A stretch of DNA of 64,000 nucleotides from Rotaria socialis. Taxonomy: Eukaryota > Rotifera > Eurotatoria > Philodinida > Philodinidae. The notes below the pieces were generated by a model that worked only from the letters and a program-made list of their open reading frames with translations, made no database searches and was not told the origin of the DNA. The translations under genes and the position numbers were made by a program. Below, piece after piece: positions 35,479 through 48,874 of the stretch. The stretch spans positions 1 through 64,000 of the forward strand of contig CAJNYU010001350.1 of the NCBI GenBank assembly GCA_905331475.1, read 5' to 3'. Numbering within the stretch: the first letter of the stretch is position 1; every line of letters begins with the position of its first letter.

Positions 35479-38400
35479 AATATCTACTTAGGTCTACATA
35501 TATACATATAGGAAGAAAATCTGTCTTATTTTTTTATTTCATATTCTCATTCTCTGTATTTCTTTCGCATGTTGTATATTGTGTTTGTTCATTTCTATCA
35601 GAAAACCTTGTTTTTTTTTCTTTTTCGTCTTCATTCTCTAATACAGCAGTAATACATTTTCTGCCTCAAGCATTTTCATCGTTTCTTAAAAGATAAATAT
35701 CACAAATATGCAAGCTGTTCTAGTCTCTCTCGATATATATATATAACCGTTAAGCGATGATCACTACTAACATGGATATCTATTTATCTATCTATCTATA
35801 CATTTCTTGTCGCCCGAGGACACACCATCTTATTCGTCTTCGTGTACGATGTTTGTTCATTGAATCATCTAGGTAAACATCACCATATGAACACCGTTAT
35901 GGTTGAGTTCATTAGCGGTATAGATATATATATATATATATGTAGTCGAAAAACGAGGAAGAGACACGACATGGGCGGGCAAGTCAATTGAAGATGATGA
36001 AGAAAAAAAAAGAGAAATTCAATTTTCAATTAGTTCGAAAAGTAAACATAAAGATAATATTAATTCAATGAAACTGATAAAATCAAAAAGGTAGCTTGAC
36101 AATATTGTTAGGTAGGAGTAGAGTCAGATTCAATCTGATGAATCTCTTCGACGAAGAAACTTTTTGAACCGTAACGACATAACACTCATGGTTAAAGATA
36201 CTAACTGATGATCTAGCGATGAGCTCATATTTACAGGTAAGTGTAACATTAGTATCGAATAATCATTCTCTTTCTTCTTCAGACATAATCATGTTGTCGG
36301 CATCATTTCTAGTAATTTTGATTTTTATTGCTCTTACCCATCATCATTAATAACTTGCTGTGTTCTCGACACGAATGTGCTAACGATAGAAAATCTCAAC
36401 TCGATAATCAATGATATTGTTTGATGACATCCTCCTCTTTGTTTTTTCTTCTTCTTGCTCTTCTATCATTATCGATTATTCTCAGCATCAACACTATGTT
36501 GGCATGTTCGTGTTAGTTACGCATCAATCGCTTTTGAATCCGCAAGTTCGTCTTTCCATGTCGGCAGGATGCGGTTATCACTATCGATTGTTTCTTTTGT
36601 GTAGACGAAGAAGAAGACTGAACGGCAACACCACACGACACCATCTGTAAAGTTAACTTTTTTTGACCGGAAGGCAATTGAACACGTCACCATTAAGCTA
36701 GGTATGATCCACAATAATGTACAAACACGAACCATCGAGTGACAAAATCGTATTTATCTCTTTTTGTTTTTCTACTTGTTTGATCTTCGTTTTTTTGACA
36801 CTTAAACACAACAGAATCGATGTGCTTCAATGAATATAAACTATTGAACGACAAACCAATAGTTCATTAGAGTTGACACATCTATTGTCTTATATATAGT
36901 GGATGGGAAAGAGATAAAGTATGAATGCTTCTTAACAAAACGTGTTAAAATTAAGTACATATTTAACAATTCGGTTTTCATAGATATATTTTTTTTTCTT
37001 CTATACACATTTCGATCGAAGCACAAGTGAATGATCCAAAAGAAAATGAAATTCTCATGCTGAGCAATTAGCAAGACTCCAACTCGTTTATTTTTTGCCT
37101 CAATATAAACATGCCCCGTTATATGTTCAATTCATTAGTATCCAACGGCGCAATATATTTTTATCGTTGATCTATATTCAACCAGTAGATAATAGTCATG
37201 TAATTCCATCGAGAGTTAATATGTAAAAAGGAATAGACTGGAATCAAAACATCACGCAGATAGACAAGCGAATACGTCACATGATGAACAACAGATTGAT
37301 CCCTCAAGTACTATTGATTGTTCTACGGATCTCGTTTTCTTTTCTCTTTTTTTTTGTTGATGATCGATCATATTCTCATTTGAACAATAAACGAAGTAAT
37401 TAGCGATGAGACAAGTCGAGTGTAAGACAAGATAAGGAGTCAAGAAGAAGACTTAGTAATAGTCTGGTCGACGAAACATGAAGGAATGTGCCAATGTTAA
37501 TAATAGAAGCGGTATTACTTTGATCAATGAGTGTACCAAAAAGAAATAGACAAGAAAAAAAGGTCTATTAGGAAGAAGCAATAAGGAAACAAATCAATGT
37601 TTAGCTTTTGGAGTTAATAGACAAGTTTGATAAGCATCAAAGAACTAAACGCTACTGATTGCGAACGATGCCTCTTGGGTTATCAATAGATATCAATGAT
37701 TTCTAAGTTTTGACTTTGATTTTAGCGAGAGAAAAAGAAGAGTTAATTCATTAGCTTAGGTCTTGTCAACAAAATTTTTGTGATGCATAATTTTCTCCTA
37801 TTTGAATCAAGACAATAATAAGTGCCTTATCAATATTGCAAACAAAGCAGTCGAAAAAGTACTAGAATCTTTCATGATGCTTCAGTATTAGTTTATTATT
37901 ACTTTTTCGTTTTTTATTATAAATCAGCACAAAATGTTAATTTGCCTTTGAATCGTCATTCTTTTCTTGCCACTTTTTTAGGTCACTAATGAAAAATTCA
38001 ATGTGCCGCTAATATCTAAAAAGAAAAGTTGCAACAAAATTATATCAGATTTCTTTTATCTGAGAGTAACACTACTTTGATTAAAAATGAAAGTTTTGTC
38101 ATAGCCTATCGATTGACATACATTCACAAGGAAATAACAAGCAATAGGAATTCTAGAACATGTGATTAAAAAGCATGCGTAGATGAAAGCTGCTTACTTT
38201 GTCTGAGAGCGGTGTATTCTTTTTCTCAAGTGGATTTTGACACAAGAAAGGAAACCTTGCGATAAAAACATGATATTTTCTAGATGCGGTTTCAAATTTT
38301 ATTGATTGATTTCAGGCCAGAAACGAGTTCGCATAGATTGTATATAACATAAAATTCAGGTCGGTTTACGAAAGATGATTTTTCTTATTCACTGTAAATA

Positions 38401-40045
38401 ACTCAGCGAAGCAGACGCTATTCTTTGCTTTAAATTAAAATTGATATTGCAACAACTGCTCAACTTGTATGCTACGCTAGGGTTCCAGCAAGCGTTTATA
38501 AACTCTTGGATAAGTCGATACCGATTTTTGTCATACACTCTCGAATATCTCAATTGATTTAAATTAATGCATATATTGTAACGCAATAAAGTAGACATTT
38601 TTCTTTACTTCAGAGCCTTTTATTATTTCCTATTAGAAATCGACTGGAATAATTAAATTTTTTCGACAATTTTTTCCCATTGAAAAACACCTTGCAGTTT
38701 TCCGTCGACAATTTAATCTGTAGTTCTCTTAGAATGTATGAAAATCGACAGCATATTTCCTTGTGTACTAATTAATTTATCTTTCGACTCAGCTGACAGA
38801 TTGAAAAGCACTTCAGAAAAACGACGTTTTCTGCTAATTGACTACCAAAATAATTACAAAGTTAAATTTTCTCAAGAATAAAAAGATTTTGTAAAAACCT
38901 ACATGGATATTTTTATAGTTCGTTGCTCATGATTCGAATGGAAGATATACCCTTTCATTTTATATACTGTTGTATAATCGAACAGGCAAGTTTACAAAAA
39001 TTCTGCTAAAAAACGATTGTTATCAACTTCCAGATAACACTGAGGCTATTTCTAACCTACGTAAATAATATTTTTACTTATCCAAGTTTTCATATTGAAC
39101 TAAATGAAAAGATAGCACAGAATATAATTATTTATCTTAACTTTTTGCTATGATTTCGTTTTTTACTGGAAGATTCTTCGAGGAGCATAGCTTTCCATAC
39201 ACAAAATTTTGGAAAAGTTTTAGTTTAGTTTTTGTTAGTTGCGCGAGTAAATACAAATAGAGAAATAAAAATGCTCCTAGCGACAAGAAGACCATTCTGA
39301 AGAACGGATTTTGTCAAGTTAACTTTTATGAAATTAGAGATCTTGGAAAATTTTCGCATAACTCAACTTCTAAATTTCAGTGCATTTCTGCTAAGAGATT
39401 GGAATATTATTTGTTAAGAATTCATGCCGAAGACTCAGATGTAAACGGAGTAGGACGATATCTCGTGCACGTATGTTTCCCGTAAAAGAGCTAATGAAGA
39501 CTATCAAAGATCAGGATGGATTGTTTTAGTTGACTTTTCTCGTAGATACAGAGTCTCATCAGGTTTTTGAATCATTTCTCACAAAAATAGTCGGACTATT
39601 TAAGATCGAGTTGGATTCAACGTTGTACGTGTCTCACCGAATTTTCTTTTAGACACCGCCAAAATCCTTATTTTTTTCAACACCATCTATCGCATCTCCG
39701 CTATAATATACTCATATACTTGCTTCAACCAATAGGTTCTCATCCATTCGTCCTCCATAATCATCGCTACTATCGCCTCTAATGCCAAATTCTCATCGTC
39801 GAACAAATGATGTTTTTCTGATTTATTCAACTAGTGTGTAGAGAGCAGCAGCAGTAATATTACTACCAACAAAACAATAACCAAGTAATATAAGGGCAAA
39901 GTATCTCGTCAAGGTAGTTTACTTTATTTTTTCAAATTGAAAAAACATTCGTTTTCTTTAGTACAAGAGTACATAAGAAAAGCAATGTTATTTGTATAGC
40001 CAAATATATGAATAGAACGGTTAGTCAATCCTATTTCTGATCCCA
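35479..40045. other. Large non-coding interval after the GATA gene
   Basis: About 4.6 kb. The first few hundred bases after 35478 are probably GATA 3' UTR. No further exon was recognised. It contains TA and TATC-type microsatellites near 35735-35800 and 35925-35940. The last 350 bases (with a CCAAT sequence near 39728 and an ATAATATA stretch near 39703) may hold the promoter of the MEIOC-like gene, but this is position-based only. Confidence 0.45.
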
Positions 40046-43000
40046 ATGAACTTTCATCATTTAACATCTACGACGCACCGTCCACAAACCAAATCTTCAA
40101 AGTGAGTTCCGTACATTTGCCTATTTTCGAAATACAACTAACTAAAAATTAGCTTCAACGAAGACGCACACTGTGATAACGAAGTCAATTTAATCTTAGA
40201 AAAAAATTATACTCAGCATCTTATTGAACAGTCAATATTCAAAGAACAACAACAACAACAACAACCACAACCACAACAGAGGTATTCATTTATTTTCTAA
40301 GACCATTTCGTGGCTTATCGTTTTTCTGTCTGTTCAATAAACTTAATGTTTTTGATATAATTTAAATTTATATATTTTTTAAGTATCGTCGTGAATCAAA
40401 CAGATCAATACTATTTTGTGCCAATTCGAGAGTTAAATACAACAATGACTTTACCTTCTAACAACAACAATAATGCTAATAGTAAGTAGACCAATTCTAC
40501 TTTCGGCATTCGTGTAATATTTCTCAGAAAATCTTCTTTCGCACAAGGATATGAAATTGTTTTTTTTTTATAATTAAACGTAAATTTGGTCTTTTATTCG
40601 TAATGTCTATATTTTCCGAGCTTTCTACAAACTTATGATATCATACGTACTAATTGACAGAGAGAGAGAGAGAGAAATCACATCAAAGGATATATGCTTA
40701 TGATGTTGATTTGAAGGAGTGCTCGATAATCCTATTTTAAATATTTTTCTCTATAAAGTAATGTTAGAATGTCTATGATTGCTTTGCGTCACATGAAGTG
40801 AAGCGTCCATGTAAACAAAATACCTCGTGAATGTAGACAGACATTAATTTCATGATATTGTTTGTGTTTTTTCATTTCTTATGTCGATCAAAAGGTGAAA
40901 AAACATTTTGCTGTAATGTCAGTTTATGATAACTGAATACTTTTCAGACAGATCTTTCTTTTTGTGAGAATTTTTGGACAATGACGTATTAGAGAATTTC
41001 GAGACTCTTAGGATATAAGGATTTTCATTACTGGAATAAATATTATACAAATAATAATTGTTGTCTTCTCGGAAATGCTACAGTGGAAAAAACAAACATT
41101 GACTTTTTTATTATCTCTCTACGTTCTCCATTATAATAAGGTTGTCGAGACTAAAAGTTTTTTAGATACGCCAGACAGTGTTTGAATTCCCTACTTTTCC
41201 TTTTCATCATAATTGAACTGTTATAATAGTGAAAACATTCTTCGAAATGAATGCGTTTTTGAACTCGAGCCTTGTTTGATAACAATAGAAAAAGCTCTGA
41301 CTTATAGAATACTTCAGTTTGCTACTAGAACAAAGTTCGAATGCAATTAAATACCTCTTAGCAAAGAGACAAGACTAACGCTCCAACTTATTTTTTGTCT
41401 AATGAGTGAAACCACGGATGAACGCTTATATATTGCTCCAGAATTATATTCAAACCTTTTAGGCCTTTATAGTTGTGTAAAATTTATGTCATAGATGAAT
41501 TATAGTTGAAAGTGCATTGAGAACACAGAAAACAGTTAAAAACCAAGCAGAAAAAGTTCTAGTCATTTTATTCTATTACAATTCTGAGATTAGACCGTTT
41601 AATAAAAAAAACTCGGAGTGCAATATTGCGTGATTCCGTTCATAATGCAACTTAATCAAAATGTCCACAATTTGATAGAGTGTTCATTTGATGAAACTGA
41701 TTAGATTCATGAATTTTTATTTATGAAACGGCGATTCAGTTTAATTTATGATAAATCTTTATAACGACCAATAGCTATCGCAGTTCCCACTGCCTGTGTA
41801 CGATTTGATAAAAAGTGAACTCATTTTGTTTTTTAATAAAATATCTAAGTGAAATATTTTATTAAATCCATTATATTGTTCATTTTTTTTTATTTTAAGA
41901 AAGAGAATATTTGAGAGAAAATCTAGTAATCTTATTTCCCTACGTTCTTTTAAAGTTCGATCGAAAACGCATAAGATTGATGACCTTTAATCAAATTGAG
42001 ACACAACCGTTTGATGCAAAAAGTTGAAAGTACTTCAGACCGATATAAATGTATGAAAACCTCAGGAGCAGCAAATGATCTTGAACAAGTCATTAGACGT
42101 TATTTGTTTCGGATAAAACGAATCATAAAATAACTCGCTGTCAGGCTGATCTTGTTTTCATCATTTCAGTTAAAAAAGATCACAGTATAAAATCTGCTGC
42201 AAGGCAACACCCTAAACGAGGAAAACAGGCAAATGTATTCTTCTTCATTTGACGAAAAACTTTTCTTCGATCGATTAATAAGAAAATGTTTTACTTTTCT
42301 ATTCTAGTAATTGATAGCTCATCAATTTTATTACCTGATTTGAATAATCCGTCCACGCAAAGTCTATTTGATTATTCATCATCAACACCAACAATGAACT
42401 CAATAGATTTACCAACAGTGAATAAATCAAATAATAATTTTAATTTAAGTGATGCTGATCTTGCCGCTCTTTTTGTATCAACTCTGGTTTCAGCAACATC
42501 ATCAACAACGGCAACTTTAGATAATGAGAATGAACTACCAACGAATAATAACAATGCGTTAGATGATGTTTTCTTACAACAAGTTAATGAACTTGTATGT
42601 TCTTCACAACAAAAATCCATGGGACCACCACCGGGCTTCGAAAATTTTCTTTTCGATAATCCATTACCATCGGAAACTTCAAGAACATTATCATCAATTA
42701 GTAATGCTGCTATTCAATCACAAGTCTCTTCTTCAGATACAATCAATTTTAGTCAGTTATTACCATCGACAATTGTCGGTAAATAGAAACAACTTAGCAT
42801 AGTTGCAGCGAAGATATTTTGTGATTATCACATCTGACAATATTTTTCAGACGGATCGAGTGCAAACTTTTCAGCTTCGAGAACAACCAAACAGGCTCAG
42901 CTTGTCCTGCTTACTATTATTGCACGCATTTGTTTGCTGTGCCTCATTATGTGACTATTGAATAGAATCAGAACATGATAAAGTATATAGTCTTTGCATA

Positions 43001-46000
43001 AATTTGCTTGAGTGTAGGAAAAAAAAGAATTCTATTCAATGACGTACGTTGTCGAAACTAAATATGCTTCAGTTCACTGTAGGAGAACAATAATCGTACC
43101 AACACGCATTGACTAATTATGTTATTTGATAGATTTATCTGAAAAAGTTTATAAGTAATAATGGATTGAATTCGGAATTTTATCAGAAAATAAAAATAAA
43201 GGCTAATTGAAAGAAAAAAATTTTCAAATTTATCTAGATACTCAACAGCAACAACCAATTGGTGGTAATGTTCATTCATCATTTCAATCCGATGAGCAAT
43301 CAATATTTTTTCCGATGTCTAATCATCATTACTCATCAACATCATCAAGTCAGATTTTTCCCACTAATACACCTTCATCTACAAACACAACAACAACAAC
43401 AAATTCGGCTAACTCTATTGCCAAACCATATACGCCCAATAGTCTTTCATTAAAAACGAAAAATTTCTCATCAATTGATACAAGTAATATAAAAAGTCCT
43501 ATATCAACTAAAATAAACGATTCTGATACAATAACAAGACATGACGATACAACACCAAATCATATATTTGCATCGCCAAATTCATTTTTTAATAATGGCC
43601 ATAAAGGTACAAATAACTTTACTTTCATTGGTTTACAATCTGATCTAGAAGTCAGTTAGTGCGAAAATACCCGAATTTCTTTTCACACGGTCTATCCTTT
43701 AGTAGATAGTTTGCTTTTACAAGTAAAACACTTTAGTGAATATTCATTGATAAAACCAATCAATCGCTTGAGCTTTCCGACAAGTCATAACTAATGATTA
43801 TGTAGTATAATCTTCAACTATCCAAGTGTGCAATCGACATACGAATAAAAAAAAGTATAAGACTTCCGATAGAAAATCAAGGTTACCATAGAAACTGCGA
43901 GCAGAATAATTGTAGTAGTATAGCATTTATTAAATCTTCAAACGTCGCATCCGTAACTTTTCAGTAAATTATTACCAGAGTGAACATGTTTCTCGTACAC
44001 TTAATTTACATGTTAACGCAAATAAAAAAAAGAAACCTTTCATAACCAGAAATCCTTTTCAAGGTTATTCATACTTATAAGTCTTTCTTTTTGAATTATA
44101 ATCTAAATTTCGATTCGACACGAAAACTTAAGTGAAGTGAATGTAAATACAAAACTACTCGTATTCTATAATGTAAAAGCAACTATCCAATGTAAATTGC
44201 ATGGCAAATCTTTCTCGTGTTGTTCTTTGGGAAGACGGCCGTATGAAATGTTAGGCAAAATGAAAAGCTTAGAGTTGTATTTTTATGAACTTGAATAACT
44301 TAAGCTCGTCTTTCGATCTGTCTTAGTTAATTCTGATGCGGAAATTAGTTTTTACGCTCACAAAGCAACAAAATCCTTCGAACTTGATATAATTGAAAAA
44401 CCTGTCGTCAGAAAAGAAACTGCCCATCGGCAAGAATTCTTAATAAATTATTCCATTATAGATTTCGCTTCAACAAAATTAACAACAGTCAAGTCGTCAT
44501 CAAACAATCGTCAATCGTCATCCTCAACTTCATCCTCGACATCATCATCAATCGATGAAGCACTCATTCAATTAAGTCAACAACAAAAGCAGCAATCAAA
44601 CGTACAAACAGCCAATAAATTATTTTATGATGAGTCTTTATCGATCTTCAATTACTCATCACCACGGAGTACAGCTGCAACACCGCCAACAATAACAGCG
44701 CCGGCGACTTCACATATTGCTAAACAACAACGTGCTGTTAATGACAATATTAATTTTCTAGCATCGATGGCTAGTACAGCAACATCAGAATCAACTTGGC
44801 AACAAGCAAAACTTCATTCCAATACAAAATCAAAACAAAAAATGCAATCAACAATTCTTGAACAACAGCCCAGCTTGTTGCCACAATCACCATCAAGAAA
44901 TTCTACTACTAATATGCATGATTTAATGGAAAATTTAAATGAACTTTGTTATCGAGGTTTTGATGAACTTAACGCACTTATACAAGAACAACGATGGGTA
45001 AGATTTTATTTCTATACTAGTGAAAGAAAAATTACGATTCTCTTGAATTTTTCAAACCGATCTGGAATTAAATAGAATCGATGAGGTTACTGGAGATTTT
45101 GCTTCAGATAAGCTTTAACTGTAATAGAGATGCGTGAAGTATGCTAATCTCTAAATATAAAAGACTGGGAAAAGTATTGCGTATATTGTAGATGAATATC
45201 ACCGTTCAAGAAAAAGTTTCATTAGGAATTTCGAAGAGTAGGTCAACTTGATCGACAGCAGAATATATTCGATAGATTATTTTACTCCGCTTTCTGTGGA
45301 TCTTGACAGTTACCTAGGCTAGAGCGATTCTTTTTTCGTCACGATATAGGTCGTAGTCTCGGTGATAAAAGACAAAACAATGAGCCGAATTATATGTTTA
45401 GTTTTTTGTTAATGATACAATGAAAGTATGTTGTTTTTCATCTCTTCGAAGTTATTCGGACTGTTTTTTACTCTTATGTTTCGGGAGCGTATCTATCATT
45501 TGAATTATTTTTTAACTAGAAGTTATTCAAGCAAGCACATGGGCGTTTGCATGATTTTTGTGTATTTTGTATTTTACAAATACACAAGTAATAGGTAGAC
45601 CTTAGCAATTTCATTTAACTATTCAAAGAGACGGTAGCTAAGATGCAGGGCGAGTTTTGCCCGACAGCAAACCCCTTTTCTACAAGTGGAACATCTGTTA
45701 CGTATACTTCTGATTAAATATAAAATTTACCATCGACTGGTATAATTATGTATAGAAAACGTGTACTTTAGAAGAATAAAAAAGATTATATATAATTGAT
45801 GGCATCTTTGTTTGTTGAGATGAGTATCATGTTTGTTACTACCACTTAAATTCGTAGCGCACGATAATTATAATGAAAGTGCTGGAGTTTCTTTTGGTTT
45901 AAAATATTAATTTCATGTCAATGTAGACTCATACTGTCGCCGCCCCTGTTGCTTCCTTGCATGAGATTGTCAAGAAGGTCTGCTAGTAATTAGTACAATC

Positions 46001-48874
46001 AAAGGAGAAAAGCCGAGACAGAAAAAATAATTCTTAAAATTGGTAGCCTAATTTCTAATGATACATCGAACAAATAGTTTATATTAGTATCATAATCAAA
46101 AGTATGTTTTTGTCATTCTTCAGTTAACAATTTTCGGATAGCTAGTGGTTCATTATATAGAGCACAAATTGATTTATTTCGAATACTTTTTCCTTCAGAA
46201 AATTTATTTTGGCAACAGTTTGTAAACGTAGATGTTTGGATAATTTTGAAAAGATGAAAAATAGTATACCATCAAATCTGTCATTAAAAATAACTTAAAT
46301 CGTTCTTGCTTTAGCCAACATTTTTTTAATGTTAATATACTTAAAGGCATCTACAAAAAGTAAGCCACTATTTAAATCAATTATAATCATCCACAGATCT
46401 CTAGAAGCTATACAATCCGGTTTCGAGATTCATACAACAGATTTTAGTACTTACATACAGTCGATTAACATAATTGATCTCTGTATTTTTAGGTAGAAAA
46501 TTATCTTAATGTAAATTCACCGTCACCTGCTTCGCCACTGGTAAATATCAATGGTACCAATTGTTGTTCAGCTCGTATACTTGTCGTACCCGAATATTTT
46601 ATATTTAAATGTAAAAAGATTGAAATTAGTGTAAGTTATTTATTTTATATGAATTTAGTTAAAATTGCTTATTGTTTGTTTAGGCAAGTGATATTTACGA
46701 GTTATTATCAGTTGGAAGACCTGAATTACGTTTGCGAGATTTAATGTTTGTTTTTAAAACATGGAAAGACTCAATAGTTAATGCTGAAGTTGTTCATCAA
46801 GAAGAAGAAGCGAAACTACGACTGAGTACTGAACGCCCTCATTCATTTTACATGAATGAAACAGTTTTACAAGCAGGTAAATAATAATAAGAAGAAACAT
46901 ATAATTTAATATTCTGTTTATTTGATGATAACTAATGTTATACTATAAAGTCTTAATTCCTGCTTCGTTGATTAAGGTTTTGTTCATAAGACAGGTCATG
47001 CTAGATTCTAACCCTGACGATCGCGTTACTTGATAGGCTTAGTTATAAGATAGAGTAGAATAATTACAGCGAATAACATGATATTTCATTTCATCTAATG
47101 AAAAATGATCCAGATTGTAATTAAAAATCTCGCGTTCACATTCTTGTTGAGAATTTTTGAAAAATTCAATCTTCTCATAGAATATTTCCATGATTATATA
47201 TATATATATATATATCTTTAATTGAATAAATTACGAATTTTCATTAATATCTTTAGCGCTTATAAGATATACCGAACTTAGTCGTGGGTCCATATAATCT
47301 ATCAATATTTTGAAAAACCTTTCGGCATATACGTTCTATTTAAAAGATAAGCATCAAGCGTCATCTTATTTTTAGATACTTTGATGAGCTGCCATTCTCT
47401 ATTAACATTGTTTTAATTAGGTATACGAAAAATAAGCTTCGTTGAGACATGGATCTAAGAGTAACCAGCAAGATAAAAAAAAGAAATTTTGTTTCTAGTG
47501 CATTAGATTATACAGGATGCACATACTGCTTAGAGAAAGCCGATGGGGAGAAATTGCGAGACTTAAATTAATCGGACAGATTAAGCATGTTGTTTCTAAG
47601 AGGCAAAAATGTTTAACTTGATGTCTATTGAAAAATTATCTAACAATGGAAGTGTTTGTATTGTAAGTTGAAAAGACTAGATATTTTTACATCAAAAGAA
47701 AGCTCAATTTTTGTGCTTATCGTATGTTTTGCAGTTACTATAATTTTCTAGTTGAATTTATGTTATAAATATCGAGTTCCGGTTACTCGAAAAGCTATTT
47801 TGGTCGTTTCCAACAGAGTGAATAATTTTTTCTGGTCTGCTTGCGAGTATTTCTCACTGATTGCTACTTCAAAAATAGACATAATTTTAGGCTCATGTAA
47901 ATTTGTATGTAAGGTTAACTTTTCTTTTTGTGATTACGCGTCAAGTAAAGTGACAATAGTTTGTCGCGCATCCATGCCATAGACAGCAGCTCATAAAATT
48001 TATTTTTAGAATAGTAAACTTGACGAATACAAATTAGTAATTATGTTTTTCTGCAAAAACGGATTTATTACTTTAGGATACTGAATTTCGATCGACTCGT
48101 GTGTTGACTAAACTATAGACTTGAGTAAATAAAATTGAATTTTTAAACTCGATAGTTTTAGAAACAGGATTTTAGATTGTTATTTTTACGAGCTTTTCGT
48201 AATCTATGAAGATATTGCAGAATAATACTACGTTCTCAATGTAGCCAATACATAGCATAAAACATGGTGGTACGCTAAGATCTAGTGGGGAATCTATGAA
48301 GTACAGCTACAGTAGCGAATATTATTAATTTTTTCTTTTTTTCCGTTGGTAGGATAGTCCACTGTTGTTTGTACTACTATCCCGCATAGACTTTCCATGT
48401 TCGCGAAGTTGAACATCGGGTTCAGAATAAGAAAAAAAGTTTAATATGTTCTTGAATTTAATCTTAAATCAGTCAATAGATCATGTTGACTATTACAAAT
48501 TTTTAACTGCTTTTTACTCGTTAGCTATTCTAATAAACTAAAAATAAAAGTTTCGAAAACAAAAGATAAAAAGTTCAAGTATAACCTCCATTGTTGTTTT
48601 TTCATTGTTAGTCTTTGATCGTGTGTGTTATGCAATTCGACAGCTAAGTAATATGACACAACAAGTTCGCGCTGCTTTTCAATATGCTACATTAAATGTG
48701 TTTCAAATTTCATCTCGACAACAACAACAGCAGCAGCAGCAACAACAAGGCCAACCCTCATCGAATACTTCCTTATCATCAAATATAATTGCTTTTGCTC
48801 AATTACAAGCAATGCAACAGCAAAAGTCATCATCAGTTCATCGCGCTGGAGGTTCTTTACGTACAACACCTTAA
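40046..48874 (+). CDS. MEIOC: MEIOC-like protein (candidate regulator of meiotic entry)
   Basis: Exons 40046-40101, 40153-40281, 40384-40481, 42308-42778, 43214-43606, 44462-44997, 46493-46630, 46684-46876 and 48612-48874 join without a frame break to 758 residues. The first 530 are low-complexity (Ser, Thr, Asn, Gln) with one notable motif, PPPGF, at residues 201-205. From about residue 530 to 720 a structured domain appears: LNELCYRGFDELNALIQEQR, then RPELRLRDLMFVFKTWKDSI, then VFDRVCYAIRQLSNMTQQVR. As recalled from family knowledge, the order and spacing fit the C-terminal domain of vertebrate MEIOC (ECYDQWRALEKER, then a DRHLESI helix, then ALAIKEMSVATRKAR). MEIOC partners YTHDC2 to promote the switch from mitosis to meiosis in germ cells. 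Introns of 1.5-1.8 kb split the gene. The start exon is the least certain part. The identity rests on pattern comparison and needs a profile search. Confidence 0.55.
40659..40676. repeat. GA dinucleotide microsatellite
   Basis: A short GA run inside the 1.8-kb third intron of the MEIOC-like gene. Confidence 0.85.
42852..42953 (+). CDS. Possible alternative terminal exon of the MEIOC-like gene
   Basis: After the exon ending at 42778, a TATTTTTCAG acceptor is followed by a phase-1 compatible open segment. It codes DGSSANFSASRTTKQAQL and then a hydrophobic stretch (LVLLTIIARICLLCLIM) before TGA. If used instead of the exon at 43214, it would give a short protein lacking the MEIOC-type domain and ending in a tail-anchor-like helix. 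It may equally be chance intron sequence. Confidence 0.25.

Noticed and set aside
43607-43659. Read-through of exon 5 of the MEIOC-like gene to the stop at 43659
   Set aside because: The donor GTACAA at 43607 gives the phase needed by the next exon at 44462; read-through would separate the gene from its conserved domain.
47752-47982. 76-codon frame inside the last long intron of the MEIOC-like gene
   Set aside because: Same strand but no acceptor/donor pair that fits the gene, and no recognised sequence.
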